Origin: JBEIGE01 sp040382055
GTDB lineage: Bacteria; Pseudomonadota; Gammaproteobacteria; Burkholderiales; Burkholderiaceae_C
Direction: 5' to 3'
Assembly (NCBI GenBank): GCA_040382055.1
Contig: JBEIGE010000004.1
Coordinates: 62,001 to 126,000 of the forward strand
Length of the DNA: 64,000 nucleotides
The notes below the pieces were generated by a model that was given only the letters and a program-made list of their open reading frames with translations, was not told the origin of the DNA and ran no database searches. This document shows, piece by piece, positions 44,133 to 52,965 of the stretch. Made by a program: the position numbers and the translations under genes. Positions within the stretch are counted from its first letter, which is position 1, and every line of letters starts with the position of its first letter.

Positions 44133-44576
44133 ATGACTGAGCTTGTTACTCCAACCAACGCAAAACGCCCTGAATTTCGCAACATCCACGCCCTGCGGGA
44201 CCTTCCGACCTATCGCTTACCAGCGGCAGGTTGGGTATCCATACTTCACCGTGTGAGTGGTGCCCTGATGTTTATCCTGCTGCCGTTCATTATTTGGATG
44301 TTTGATGTTTCGGTGTCATCCGAAATCTCATTCGCCAGATTCTCGGCCGCATTTAATATTGGCATCGGCCCGGTTCCGGGGTGGTTTTTCAAGCTCGTAG
44401 CACTGAGTTTGATTTGGGCATTTATCCATCACATCATTGCCGGACTTCGTCACCTCTGGATGGACGTCAACCATGCAGTCAGCAAAGAGTTTGGCAAAAG
44501 CTCAGCCGTGTTCACCCTGGTTTCAAGTTTGAGCCTCAGCGCAGCTCTAGCCGCCAAACTTTTTGGGCTTTACTAA
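44133..44576 (+). CDS. sdhC: succinate dehydrogenase cytochrome b556 subunit
   Basis: A 147-residue membrane anchor. Three hydrophobic helices are visible, with the conserved motif SILHRVSGALMF in the first (Ser and Arg of the quinone site) and the heme-ligand region HHIIAGLRHLWMD in the second. It forms complex II together with SdhD, SdhA and SdhB. The 155-bp gap after gntR is A/T-rich; it may hold the sdh promoter, though no box was convincing. No clear ribosome-binding site precedes ATG 44133. Confidence 0.95.
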   Translation: MTELVTPTNAKRPEFRNIHALRDLPTYRLPAAGWVSILHRVSGALMFILLPFIIWMFDVSVSSEISFARFSAAFNIGIGPVPGWFFKLVALSLIWAFIHHIIAGLRHLWMDVNHAVSKEFGKSSAVFTLVSSLSLSAALAAKLFGLY

Positions 44577-44661
44577 TTCGGCCATTGCCTCCTCTAAAAG
44601 TCATACCGACTTTGGCAAGCCCACTACCCTAACTTGCGCCTCATTCTTAAAGGTCACCGAC

Positions 44662-45027
44662 ATGCCTGTTAATTACGGATCCAAACGCCTGGTTGTAGGT
44701 GCGCACTATGGGTTGCGCGACTGGCTCAGCCAGCGCGTTACCGCAGCTTTGATGGCAATTTTTACCTTGCTTGTGCTGGTTCAAGTGCTATTTTCTAAAG
44801 GACCTATCGGCTATGACGCCTGGGCTGGTATTTTTTCATCACAGTGGATGAAAGTACTGACTTTCAGCGTCATCATTTCGCTGGCCTACCATGTTTGGGT
44901 CGGCATGCGTGACATTTGGATGGATTACATCAAAGCAGTCTGGCTCCGTCTGACGTTGCAGGTTTTTACGATAGTGTGGCTGGTTGCCTGCGCTGGATGG
45001 GCAATTCAAGTCCTGTGGAGACTTTAA
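44662..45027 (+). CDS. sdhD: succinate dehydrogenase hydrophobic membrane anchor subunit
   Basis: A 121-residue membrane anchor. Helices begin at QRVTAALMAIFTLLVLVQVLF, SSQWMKVLTFSVIISLAYHV and FTIVWLVACAGWAIQVL. The motif YHVWVGMRDIWMDYIK near residue 80 resembles the heme-ligand and quinone region of SdhD. ATG 44662 is preceded by AAAGG; the frame is open upstream to 44563, which would overlap sdhC. It ends three bases before sdhA. Confidence 0.94.
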   Translation: MPVNYGSKRLVVGAHYGLRDWLSQRVTAALMAIFTLLVLVQVLFSKGPIGYDAWAGIFSSQWMKVLTFSVIISLAYHVWVGMRDIWMDYIKAVWLRLTLQVFTIVWLVACAGWAIQVLWRL

Positions 45028-45030
45028 TTC

Positions 45031-46821
45031 ATGACTTATACAATTTCCAAACGAAAATTTGACGTGGTCATTGTCGGAGCAGGTGGCTCTGGCATGCGCG
45101 CTTCTCTGCAACTTGCGCGAGCCGGTCTCAATGTTGCGGTTCTCTCCAAAGTTTTCCCCACCCGTTCGCATACCGTTGCGGCTCAGGGAGGAATTGGAGC
45201 CTCTTTGGGCAACATGAATGAGGATAACTGGCATTACCATTTTTACGATACCGTCAAGGGCTCAGACTGGCTGGGCGATCAGGATGCCATTGAATACATG
45301 TGCCGAGAAGCGCCAAAAGTGGTTTACGACCTTGAGCACATGGGCATGCCATTTGACCGCAACCCGGACGGGACAATTTATCAGCGTCCCTTTGGCGGAC
45401 ATACCGCCAACTATGGCGAAAAAGCGGTTGAACGCGCTTGCGCTGCTGCCGACCGAACCGGTCATGCCATGCTGCACACGCTTTACCAACAAAACGTCAA
45501 GGCCAAAACCAGCTTCTTTGTTGAATGGATGGCGATGGACTTGATCCGGGATGCAGATGGCGATGTCGTAGGCGTCACCGCCCTTGAAATGGAAACCGGA
45601 GATCTGCATATTCTGGAAGCCAAGACGACTTTACTGGCGACAGGCGGCGCAGGAAGAATTTTTGCGGCGTCTACCAACGCATTTATCAACACTGGTGATG
45701 GCCTGGGTATGGCTGCACGGTCAGGAATTCCCCTCGAAGACATGGAGTTCTGGCAGTTTCACCCAACTGGCGTTGCAGGTGCCGGTGTCCTGCTGACTGA
45801 AGGCTGCCGGGGCGAAGGTGCCATTCTGATTAACAGCCAGGGTGAGCGCTTCATGGAGCGTTATGCACCAACACTGAAAGACTTGGCCCCGCGGGACTTT
45901 ATTTCCCGTTGCATGGATCAGGAAATCAAGGAGGGCCGTGGTTGCGGGCCCAACAAAGATCATGTGCTCTTGAAGCTGGACCACCTGGGTGCGGAAACCA
46001 TCATGAAGCGGTTGCCTTCCGTCTTTGAAATTGGCCACAATTTTGCGAACGTGGACATTACCAAAGAGCCCATCCCGGTCGTGCCCACCATTCATTATCA
46101 AATGGGCGGAATTCCAACCAATATCAACGGCCAGGTGGTCACACAAAATAGTGAGAACCAAAGCGAAGTTGTCAATGGCTTGTATGCTGTTGGTGAGTGT
46201 TCGTGCGTCAGCGTTCATGGTGCAAACCGCTTGGGAACCAACTCGCTGCTGGACTTGCTCGTTTTTGGACGTGCCGCTGGAAATCACATCGCCGAGTTCA
46301 ACAACAAGAACAAGTTGCACAAACCACTGCCTAGCGACGCAGCTGAGACCACACTTTCCAGACTTAACCGGCTTGACAACGCAAACCAGGGCGAATACGC
46401 CCAGGACGTGGCGAACGATATCCGGGCTGCTATGCAACTGCATGCAGGGGTGTTCCGCACGCAGGCCACCATGGATGAAGGCGTCATAAAAATTGCCGCA
46501 TTGCGTGAGCGCGTCAACAACATCAACCTCAAAGACAAGTCCAGGATCTTCAATACCGCACGAATTGAGGCCCTTGAAGTTGAAAACCTGATTGAAGCAG
46601 CTCAGGCGACCATTGTTTCAGCTGCTGCCAGACATGAAAGTCGTGGTGCTCATTCGGTCGACGACTACGGTGACAGTGCCCAACATCCCAATGGCCGTAA
46701 CGATGTTGAATGGCACAAGCACACCCTTTGGCACAGCCAGGGAAACCGTCTGAGCTATAAGCCAGTGGTGATGAAGCCCCTCACGGTTGATTCTGTACCA
46801 CTCAAAGTACGGACTTTCTGA
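45031..46821 (+). CDS. sdhA: succinate dehydrogenase flavoprotein subunit
   Basis: A 596-residue flavoprotein that oxidises succinate to fumarate. The FAD-binding VVIVGAGGSGMRASLQLARA, the covalent-FAD His47 in TRSHTVAAQGG, and the substrate-binding segments FHPTGVAGAGVLLTEGCRGE, ERYAPTLKDLAPRDF and HGANRLGTNSLLDLLVFGRA are all present. The C-terminus (HESRGAHSVDDYGD, then WHKHTLW and RLSYKPVVMKPLT) is complete. GGAG is located about ten bases before ATG 45031. Operon order sdhCDAB is standard. Confidence 0.98.
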   Translation: MTYTISKRKFDVVIVGAGGSGMRASLQLARAGLNVAVLSKVFPTRSHTVAAQGGIGASLGNMNEDNWHYHFYDTVKGSDWLGDQDAIEYMCREAPKVVYDLEHMGMPFDRNPDGTIYQRPFGGHTANYGEKAVERACAAADRTGHAMLHTLYQQNVKAKTSFFVEWMAMDLIRDADGDVVGVTALEMETGDLHILEAKTTLLATGGAGRIFAASTNAFINTGDGLGMAARSGIPLEDMEFWQFHPTGVAGAGVLLTEGCRGEGAILINSQGERFMERYAPTLKDLAPRDFISRCMDQEIKEGRGCGPNKDHVLLKLDHLGAETIMKRLPSVFEIGHNFANVDITKEPIPVVPTIHYQMGGIPTNINGQVVTQNSENQSEVVNGLYAVGECSCVSVHGANRLGTNSLLDLLVFGRAAGNHIAEFNNKNKLHKPLPSDAAETTLSRLNRLDNANQGEYAQDVANDIRAAMQLHAGVFRTQATMDEGVIKIAALRERVNNINLKDKSRIFNTARIEALEVENLIEAAQATIVSAAARHESRGAHSVDDYGDSAQHPNGRNDVEWHKHTLWHSQGNRLSYKPVVMKPLTVDSVPLKVRTF

Positions 46822-46875
46822 CAGTTTCAAGAAGCAAAGCACGAGCGCCAATTTCCATATTCCGGGATGAGAACC

Positions 46876-47580
46876 ATGACCAAACGCACCTTCTCTATTT
46901 ATCGCTACGATCCAGACAAAGATGCGAAGCCCTATATGCAAACCATTGAGGTTGAGCTTGACGGCAGCGAACGCATGTTGCTTGACGCGCTGATGAAACT
47001 GAAGGCGGTAGACCCCACCATTTCATTTCGACGCTCCTGCCGTGAAGGAGTCTGCGGCTCGGATGCCATGAATATCAACGGGAAAAATGGTTTGGCCTGT
47101 CTAACCAACATGCGTACGCTTACCGGCACAGTTGTTCTCAAGCCCTTGCCGGGTCTTCCAGTGGTACGGGACCTGATTGTGGACATGACGCAGTTCTTCA
47201 AACAATACAACTCGATCAAACCTTACCTGGTCAACGACACCGTTCCGCCCGAAAAAGAACGGCTGCAGAGTCCAGTAGAACGCGATGAACTCAATGGCCT
47301 TTATGAATGTATTTTGTGTGCCAGTTGCTCGACCAGCTGCCCAAGTTTCTGGTGGAACCCGGATAAATTTGTAGGTCCTGCAGGACTGCTCCAAGCCTAT
47401 CGTTTTATTGCAGACAGCCGTGACCAGGACACAGCCGCGCGGCTGGACAACCTCGAAGACCCCTATCGACTTTTTCGCTGCCACACCATCATGAACTGCG
47501 TCGATGTTTGCCCTAAAGGACTTAACCCAACCCGGGCCATCGGCAAAATCAAAGAGATGATGGTTGCCCGAGCTGTGTAA
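46876..47580 (+). CDS. sdhB: succinate dehydrogenase iron-sulfur subunit
   Basis: A 234-residue iron-sulfur subunit. The [2Fe-2S] cluster ligands are Cys55, Cys60, Asp63 and Cys75 in CREGVCGSDAMNINGKNGLA and the residue following it; the Asp ligand is as in E. coli. The [4Fe-4S] and [3Fe-4S] sites are in CILCASCSTSCPSFWW and CHTIMNCVDVCPKGL. ATG 46876 fits the conserved start MTKRTFSIYRYDPDKDAKPY; an ATG three codons earlier (46867) is possible. It passes electrons from SdhA to the quinone site of SdhCD. Confidence 0.97.
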   Translation: MTKRTFSIYRYDPDKDAKPYMQTIEVELDGSERMLLDALMKLKAVDPTISFRRSCREGVCGSDAMNINGKNGLACLTNMRTLTGTVVLKPLPGLPVVRDLIVDMTQFFKQYNSIKPYLVNDTVPPEKERLQSPVERDELNGLYECILCASCSTSCPSFWWNPDKFVGPAGLLQAYRFIADSRDQDTAARLDNLEDPYRLFRCHTIMNCVDVCPKGLNPTRAIGKIKEMMVARAV

Positions 47581-47600
47581 GCTGTTGGAAGGGTTGTTCA

Positions 47601-47879
47601 GTGGAAAATCAACGCATCGGGGAGCGGGAGCTGAGCAAGCTCAAGTGGCGCTGTCGCCGGGGCTTGCTCGAAAACGATCTTTTTTTGGAGCGGTTTTTTC
47701 TCCGCCACGAACTAACCCTGACAGTTGGGCAAGCCAAGAGCTTGAATGACCTGATGGATCTGAGTGACAACGACTTGCTGGATGCCAATCTGAACAGAAA
47801 GCCGATGTCCGAGTTAAACCCCGCGTTGGACCGTCCGGATGTCCATGAAGTTTTGAATCTACTTAGAAATAGCCGTTGA
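47601..47879 (+). CDS. sdhE: FAD assembly factor SdhE
   Basis: A 92-residue SdhE/YgfY-type protein that promotes covalent flavinylation of SdhA. It has the diagnostic RRGLLENDLFLERF (RGxxE motif) near residues 19-32 and the later LMDLSDNDLLDANL. It starts with GTG 47601, preceded by GGAAGGG about nine bases upstream. It is placed between sdhB and gltA in the operon, as is common in betaproteobacteria. Confidence 0.94.
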   Translation: MENQRIGERELSKLKWRCRRGLLENDLFLERFFLRHELTLTVGQAKSLNDLMDLSDNDLLDANLNRKPMSELNPALDRPDVHEVLNLLRNSR

Positions 47880-47889
47880 AAGGGCCATC

Positions 47890-49200
47890 ATGAAGCTAGC
47901 CGATAACAAAGCCACCTTGTCGTTCAGTAACGGCACCCCCAATATTGAGTTGCCGGTTTACCAAGGCAGCATCGGGCCTGATGTCATTGACATCCGCAAG
48001 TTGTATGGTCAAACGGGAATGTTCACCTATGACCCGGGGTTTCTCTCGACTGCATCTTGCCAATCTGCCATTACCTTCATTGATGGCGACAAAGGTGAGC
48101 TCTTGTACCGTGGCTACCCCATTGAACAGTTGGCCACACAGTGCGATTTCATGGAAACCTGCCATCTGCTTCTTTATGGCGATCTACCTGACGCCAAGGG
48201 AAAAATCGAGTTCACCAAGCGCGTGACCAATCACACCATGGTGAACGAGCAAATGCAATTCTTTTTGCGTGGTTTCCGACGCGATGCCCACCCCATGGCG
48301 ATCATGACCGGCTTGGTCGGCGCCCTATCCGCCTTTTACCATGACAGCACTGACATCAACAACCCGGAACACCGGGAAATTTCTGCCATCCGGCTAATTG
48401 CCAAGCTGCCAACTCTGGTTGCAATGGCCTACAAGTACAGCGCAGGCCAACCCTACATGTACCCCAAGAACAAGCTCAGCTATGCCGGAAATTTCCTTCA
48501 TATGATGTTTGCAACCCCTTGTGAGGATTACCACGTCAGTCCCGTTCTTGAACGTGCGCTTGACCGGATTTTTATTCTCCATGCTGACCATGAGCAAAAC
48601 GCGTCTACCTCCACAGTCAGGCTGTGTGGATCTTCTGGCACCAACCCTTTTGCAGCTATCGCTGCCGGAGTGGCATGTCTGTGGGGCCCTGCCCATGGCG
48701 GCGCGAACGAAGCGTGTCTGAATATGCTGGAAGAAATTCAAGCCATGGGTGGCGTGGCCAAAGTCGGCGAGTTCATGGAAAAAGTGAAAGACAAGAACTC
48801 GGGCGTCAAGCTGATGGGTTTTGGCCATCGGGTGTACAAGAATTACGATCCGCGCGCAAAGCTGATGCAGGAGACCTGCAAGGAGGTTCTGGCCGAGCTT
48901 GGACTTGAGAATGACCCGCTTTTCAAATTGGCCATGGCTTTGGAAAAAATTGCGCTCGAGGACGACTACTTTGTGCAGCGCAAGTTGTACCCCAACGTTG
49001 ACTTCTATTCTGGTATCGTGCAACGCGCTATCGGCATACCCGTGAGTTTGTTCACTGCGGTTTTTGCGCTCGCTCGTACTGTGGGCTGGATTGCCCAGCT
49101 CAATGAAATGATTGGTGACCCTGAGTACAAAATTGGTCGTCCCCGCCAATTGTTTACCGGCTCGGTTCGTCGAGACATCCTCCCGATCGACAAACGTTAA
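47890..49200 (+). CDS. gltA: citrate synthase (type II, hexameric)
   Basis: A 436-residue citrate synthase. Active-site elements are HADHEQNASTSTVRLCGSSG, GPAHGGANEACLNML, GFGHRVYKNYDPRAKLM and the catalytic Asp in NVDFYSGIV. Length and the N-terminal beta-domain are those of the NADH-sensitive type II enzyme. GAAAGGG stands about six bases before ATG 47890. It is the last gene of the sdhCDAB-sdhE-gltA unit; a strong terminator follows 20 bp after the stop. Confidence 0.98.
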   Translation: MKLADNKATLSFSNGTPNIELPVYQGSIGPDVIDIRKLYGQTGMFTYDPGFLSTASCQSAITFIDGDKGELLYRGYPIEQLATQCDFMETCHLLLYGDLPDAKGKIEFTKRVTNHTMVNEQMQFFLRGFRRDAHPMAIMTGLVGALSAFYHDSTDINNPEHREISAIRLIAKLPTLVAMAYKYSAGQPYMYPKNKLSYAGNFLHMMFATPCEDYHVSPVLERALDRIFILHADHEQNASTSTVRLCGSSGTNPFAAIAAGVACLWGPAHGGANEACLNMLEEIQAMGGVAKVGEFMEKVKDKNSGVKLMGFGHRVYKNYDPRAKLMQETCKEVLAELGLENDPLFKLAMALEKIALEDDYFVQRKLYPNVDFYSGIVQRAIGIPVSLFTAVFALARTVGWIAQLNEMIGDPEYKIGRPRQLFTGSVRRDILPIDKR

Positions 49201-49220
49201 ACGTAACCTGACTTCTCCAG

Positions 49221-49252
49221 GCCCGCCCGGTGGCAGCACCGGCGGGCTTTTT
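49221..49252 (+). terminator. rho-independent terminator after gltA
   Basis: GCCCGCCCGGTG, loop GCAG, CACCGGCGGGC form an 11-bp stem with one bulged C, followed by TTTTT. It ends the sdh-gltA transcription unit. Confidence 0.92.
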
Positions 49253-49283
49253 AACACTCTCTCAATGCATCTTCGTGCCTCTC

Positions 49284-49673
49284 ATGAAACTGGTTCAAAA
49301 CGCAGCGGCACTCAAACTCCTCATTGAAGCTGCGCCTGTACCCAAGCCGTGCAAGTGCGGCTTGGGACCTTGCACAGGCTGGGATAGCCTGACCGAGTCC
49401 AGGTGGCCGTCCCAAAGCATGCAAGCTGTTGCAACCCTGCGTGACCCGCAGGTAGAAGAGCCAACCTTTGAAGAAAAACACCCTGAGGGCACGCGATACG
49501 AATCCCCAACGGCACCCGTCGCAGTGAAGTTTTTCCCATACAACCGCTGCGATGTTTGGCAATGCTCGACATGTCAACGACATTTCATGCGCTACACAGA
49601 GTTTGGCGGTTACTACGTTGATCACCGGGTTCGCGAGTTGACTGCTCTTTTACCCATCCTTGCCTCCGAATAA
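49284..49673 (+). CDS. hypothetical protein with a possible zinc-ribbon
   Basis: A 129-residue protein without recognised family name. Two cysteine groups stand out: CKCGLGPC near residues 22-29 and CDVWQCSTCQRHF near 92-104, four of which could bind zinc. The C-terminal YTEFGGYYVDHRVRELT is polar and well folded in appearance. ATG 49284 is chosen because the longer frame from 49230 would run back into the gltA terminator. It is located between the terminator and leuC, 26 bp before leuC, and probably shares the leuC promoter. Codon usage looks like its neighbours, so I regard it as a real gene. Confidence 0.7.
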   Translation: MKLVQNAAALKLLIEAAPVPKPCKCGLGPCTGWDSLTESRWPSQSMQAVATLRDPQVEEPTFEEKHPEGTRYESPTAPVAVKFFPYNRCDVWQCSTCQRHFMRYTEFGGYYVDHRVRELTALLPILASE

Positions 49674-49699
49674 AATACAGTCTTCATGAGGTAATCAAT

Positions 49700-51121
49700 A
49701 TGGGACGCACCCTTTACGACAAAATCTGGGAAGAGCACGTGGTTCATACCGAAGAAGACGGTACGGCCATCCTCTACATTGACCGCCATCTTGTCCACGA
49801 GGTAACCAGCCCACAGGCCTTCGAGGGCCTGCGCCAGGCGGGCAGAAAAGTATGGCGGGTCAGCTCTATCGTTGCCACGGCTGACCACAACACACCCACC
49901 ACAGGCTGGGAGCTTGGCTACGATGGAATCACCGATTCAGTCAGCAAAGAGCAAATCACGACCCTTGACAGTAACATCAAAGCCACTGGTGCAGCGGCTT
50001 TCTTTCCTTTTCTGTCCAAGCGCCAGGGCATTGTTCATGTGATCGGGCCGGAAAGCGGCGCTACTTTACCCGGCATGACCGTGGTTTGCGGAGACTCCCA
50101 CACCTCCACACATGGTGCATTTGGCGCGCTGGCTCACGGCATTGGAACCAGTGAAGTTGAGCATGTGATGGCGACACAGACTTTACTTGCCAAAAAGGCA
50201 AAAAACTTGCTGATCAAGGTCGACGGTACTTTGCAACGCGGCTGCACAGGCAAAGACATTGTGCTGGCGATCATCGGAAAAATCGGCACCGCGGGAGGTA
50301 CTGGTTACACGATCGAATTTGCCGGCTCAGCCATCCGTGCGCTCAGTATGGAAGGTCGGATGACCGTCTGCAATATGGCTATTGAGGCTGGTGCCCGTGC
50401 CGGCCTGGTTGGCGTTGATGAAAAAACCATTGAATACGTCAAAGGCCGTCTGCTCTCGCCCACCGGGGTGGAGTGGGATCAGGCTGTACGGTACTGGAAA
50501 ACCTTGCAATCAGACACTGACGCCATTTTTGACGCGGTCGTCTCGCTGGATGCGTCGCAAATTATTCCTCAGGTAACCTGGGGCACTTCCCCTGAAATGG
50601 TGTTGGGCATTGATGCCCTTGTGCCCGATCCGGACAAAGAGAAAGACGCCAGTAAACGAAGCGCCATCGAACGAGCTCTGACCTATATGGATCTGCAGCC
50701 TGGCAAGCCCATCAATGATATTTATGTTGACAAGGTATTCATCGGTTCTTGCACCAACAGCCGGATTGAAGACATGCGAGAGGCCGCAGCACTGGTCAAG
50801 AAACTTGGTAGTAAAGTCGCGAAAAATATTCGGCTCGCCCTGGTTGTCCCCGGCTCCGGTCTGGTTAAAGAGCAGGCCGAGCGTGAGGGTTTGCACGAGA
50901 TTTTCAAGGCTGCCGGCTTCGAATGGCGTGAACCGGGTTGTTCCATGTGTCTGGCCATGAATGCCGACCGGCTTGAGCCCGGTGAACGATGCGCCTCGAC
51001 CAGCAACCGAAACTTTGAAGGTCGCCAAGGCGCTGGCGGGCGTACCCATCTTGTCAGCCCGGCCATGGCTGCCGCCGCAGCCATTCATGGTCATTTTGTT
51101 GATATTCGGACCTTGGTTTAA
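49700..51121 (+). CDS. leuC: 3-isopropylmalate dehydratase large subunit
   Basis: A 473-residue iron-sulfur isomerase subunit of leucine synthesis. The aconitase-family motifs are VVCGDSHTSTHGAFGALAHG, the cluster cysteines in VFIGSCTNSRIEDM and in EPGCSMCLAMN, and STSNRNFEGRQG. GAGGTAA is about six bases before ATG 49700. It forms a heterodimer with LeuD, encoded 13 bp downstream. Confidence 0.97.
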   Translation: MGRTLYDKIWEEHVVHTEEDGTAILYIDRHLVHEVTSPQAFEGLRQAGRKVWRVSSIVATADHNTPTTGWELGYDGITDSVSKEQITTLDSNIKATGAAAFFPFLSKRQGIVHVIGPESGATLPGMTVVCGDSHTSTHGAFGALAHGIGTSEVEHVMATQTLLAKKAKNLLIKVDGTLQRGCTGKDIVLAIIGKIGTAGGTGYTIEFAGSAIRALSMEGRMTVCNMAIEAGARAGLVGVDEKTIEYVKGRLLSPTGVEWDQAVRYWKTLQSDTDAIFDAVVSLDASQIIPQVTWGTSPEMVLGIDALVPDPDKEKDASKRSAIERALTYMDLQPGKPINDIYVDKVFIGSCTNSRIEDMREAAALVKKLGSKVAKNIRLALVVPGSGLVKEQAEREGLHEIFKAAGFEWREPGCSMCLAMNADRLEPGERCASTSNRNFEGRQGAGGRTHLVSPAMAAAAAIHGHFVDIRTLV

Positions 51122-51134
51122 TTTCACTGTCACC

Positions 51135-51785
51135 ATGAAAAATTTTGCATTGCATAAGGGTCTTGTGGCCCCGATGAATCGGGACAACGTCGATACCGAT
51201 GCCATCATCCCCAAGCAGTTTCTCAAATCGATCCGCAAAACCGGCTTTGGTCCCAACCTGTTTGATGAGTGGCGCTATCTGGATGCAGGTTATCCAGGCC
51301 AAGACCCTGCCAGCCGCAAACCCAATCCGGACTTTGTGCTTAACCAGCCACGCTATTTAGGAGCTTCAATTCTGCTGGCCCGGAAAAATTTTGGTTGCGG
51401 ATCATCGCGTGAGCACGCACCTTGGGCCATCGACCAATTTGGTTTCAGGGCCATCATTGCACCGAGCTTTGCAGATATCTTTTTTAACAACTGCTTCAAG
51501 AACGGGCTGCTCCCCATCGTGCTTCCAGAGCTGGTGGTTAATCAACTGTTTGATGAGTGTTTAGCCTTCCCCGGCTACACCCTGACTGTTGATCTGGAGC
51601 GTCAGGTCGTCGTCAAGGCGCAAGGAGAAGAAGTCGCTTTTGAGATCCAGCCTTTTCGCAAGTTTTGTCTCCTCAACGGGCTTGACGATATCGGACTGAC
51701 GCTTCGCCAAGCCGATAAAATCAAAGCATTCGAAGACCAACGCCTAATAGAAAAACCATGGCTAGCCCATACGGCTATTGGTTAG
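51135..51785 (+). CDS. leuD: 3-isopropylmalate dehydratase small subunit
   Basis: A 216-residue small subunit. Substrate-specificity and swivelling-domain motifs are DNVDTDAIIPKQFLK, FGCGSSREHAPWAIDQFGF and SFADIFFNNCFKNGLLPI. ATG 51135 fits the conserved start (MKNFALHKGLVAPMNRDNVD). The ribosome-binding site is poor, so coupling with leuC is likely. It is followed after 30 bp by leuB. Confidence 0.97.
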   Translation: MKNFALHKGLVAPMNRDNVDTDAIIPKQFLKSIRKTGFGPNLFDEWRYLDAGYPGQDPASRKPNPDFVLNQPRYLGASILLARKNFGCGSSREHAPWAIDQFGFRAIIAPSFADIFFNNCFKNGLLPIVLPELVVNQLFDECLAFPGYTLTVDLERQVVVKAQGEEVAFEIQPFRKFCLLNGLDDIGLTLRQADKIKAFEDQRLIEKPWLAHTAIG

Positions 51786-51815
51786 TTTGCTACTAATTTA
51801 ATAACAGTTAAAAAA

Positions 51816-52892
51816 ATGAAAATTGCAGTTCTTCCTGGTGATGGCATAGGCACAGAAATCGTGGCTGAAGCCATCAAGGTTCTCAATGTCCTTGATTTGT
51901 CGTTCACGATGGAAACCGCCCTGGTCGGCGGTGCCGCGTTTGACGCTCATGGCCACCCGCTTCCAGAAGCCACCCTCAAGTTGGCCATGCAGGCCGATGC
52001 GGTGCTTTTTGGTGCTGTCGGTGATTGGAAGTACGACACCTTAGACCGCCCACTGCGCCCGGAGCAAGCCATTCTTGGTCTGCGCAAGCACATGGGGCTG
52101 TTTGCCAACTTCCGCCCTGCCATCTGCTATGCGGAACTGGTCGGCGCCTCCAGCCTGAAGCCCGAGCTGATTGCCGGCTTGGACATTTTGCTGATCCGCG
52201 AACTCACAGGTGATATCTACTTCGGCCAGCCACGCGGACGCCGGATCGCCTCGGACGGTCATTTCCCTGGCGCAGAAGAAGCCTTTGACACCATGCGATA
52301 TTCGCGCCCCGAAGTTGAGCGTATAGCCCATGTCGCTTTCCAGGCGGCGCGTAAGCGCAGCAAGCGTGTCACCAGCGTTGACAAATCCAACGTGCTGGAA
52401 ACCTTTCAATTCTGGAAAGATATCGTCACCGAGGTAGGCTCGCTGTACCCCGATGTTGAACTGGACCACATGTACGTGGACAACGCGGCCATGCAACTGG
52501 TGCGGGCACCCAAAAAGTTTGACGTGGTCGTCACCGGCAACATGTTCGGCGACATCCTCTCTGACGAAGCCGCTATGCTCACTGGTTCAATTGGCATGTT
52601 GCCTTCGGCCAGCTTGAACGCCAGCAACCAGGGCCTGTACGAGCCCAGCCATGGCAGTGCGCCAGATATTGCTGGCAAGAACATTGCAAACCCCCTGGCT
52701 ACAATACTTTCAGCCGCCATGATGTTACGTTTTTCCCTGAACCAACCCGAAGCTGCCGACCGTATCGAGTCTGCGGTCAAGGTTGTGCTCGCCCAAGGCT
52801 TGCGTACCGCAGACATCTGGTCTGAAGGAACGCAGCGCGTGAGTACCGTTGAGATGGGTAATGCCGTTGTGGAGGCCATTACCAAGAGCTAA
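51816..52892 (+). CDS. leuB: 3-isopropylmalate dehydrogenase
   Basis: A 358-residue NAD-dependent decarboxylating dehydrogenase. Motifs: MKIAVLPGDGIGTEIVAEAI, RELTGDIYFGQPRGR, the catalytic Lys/Tyr region and the cofactor site VVTGNMFGDILSDEAAMLTG followed by EPSHGSAPDIAGKNIANP. The leader between leuD and leuB (51786-51815) is an A/T-rich sequence that resembles a degenerate dispersed repeat (GCTACTAATTTAATAAC), and no Shine-Dalgarno sequence is visible before ATG 51816. Confidence 0.97.
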   Translation: MKIAVLPGDGIGTEIVAEAIKVLNVLDLSFTMETALVGGAAFDAHGHPLPEATLKLAMQADAVLFGAVGDWKYDTLDRPLRPEQAILGLRKHMGLFANFRPAICYAELVGASSLKPELIAGLDILLIRELTGDIYFGQPRGRRIASDGHFPGAEEAFDTMRYSRPEVERIAHVAFQAARKRSKRVTSVDKSNVLETFQFWKDIVTEVGSLYPDVELDHMYVDNAAMQLVRAPKKFDVVVTGNMFGDILSDEAAMLTGSIGMLPSASLNASNQGLYEPSHGSAPDIAGKNIANPLATILSAAMMLRFSLNQPEAADRIESAVKVVLAQGLRTADIWSEGTQRVSTVEMGNAVVEAITKS

Positions 52893-52965
52893 ACAACTCA
52901 GGTTCGTCACGCCTTTCCCCGGCAAGACGAGCCGGAGAGAACCAAATTTTTTAAAGGCCGTAGAC

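Noticed and set aside
45721..46443. 240-codon open frame antisense to sdhA
   Set aside because: It overlaps a strongly conserved gene completely and has no promoter, ribosome-binding site or family resemblance.
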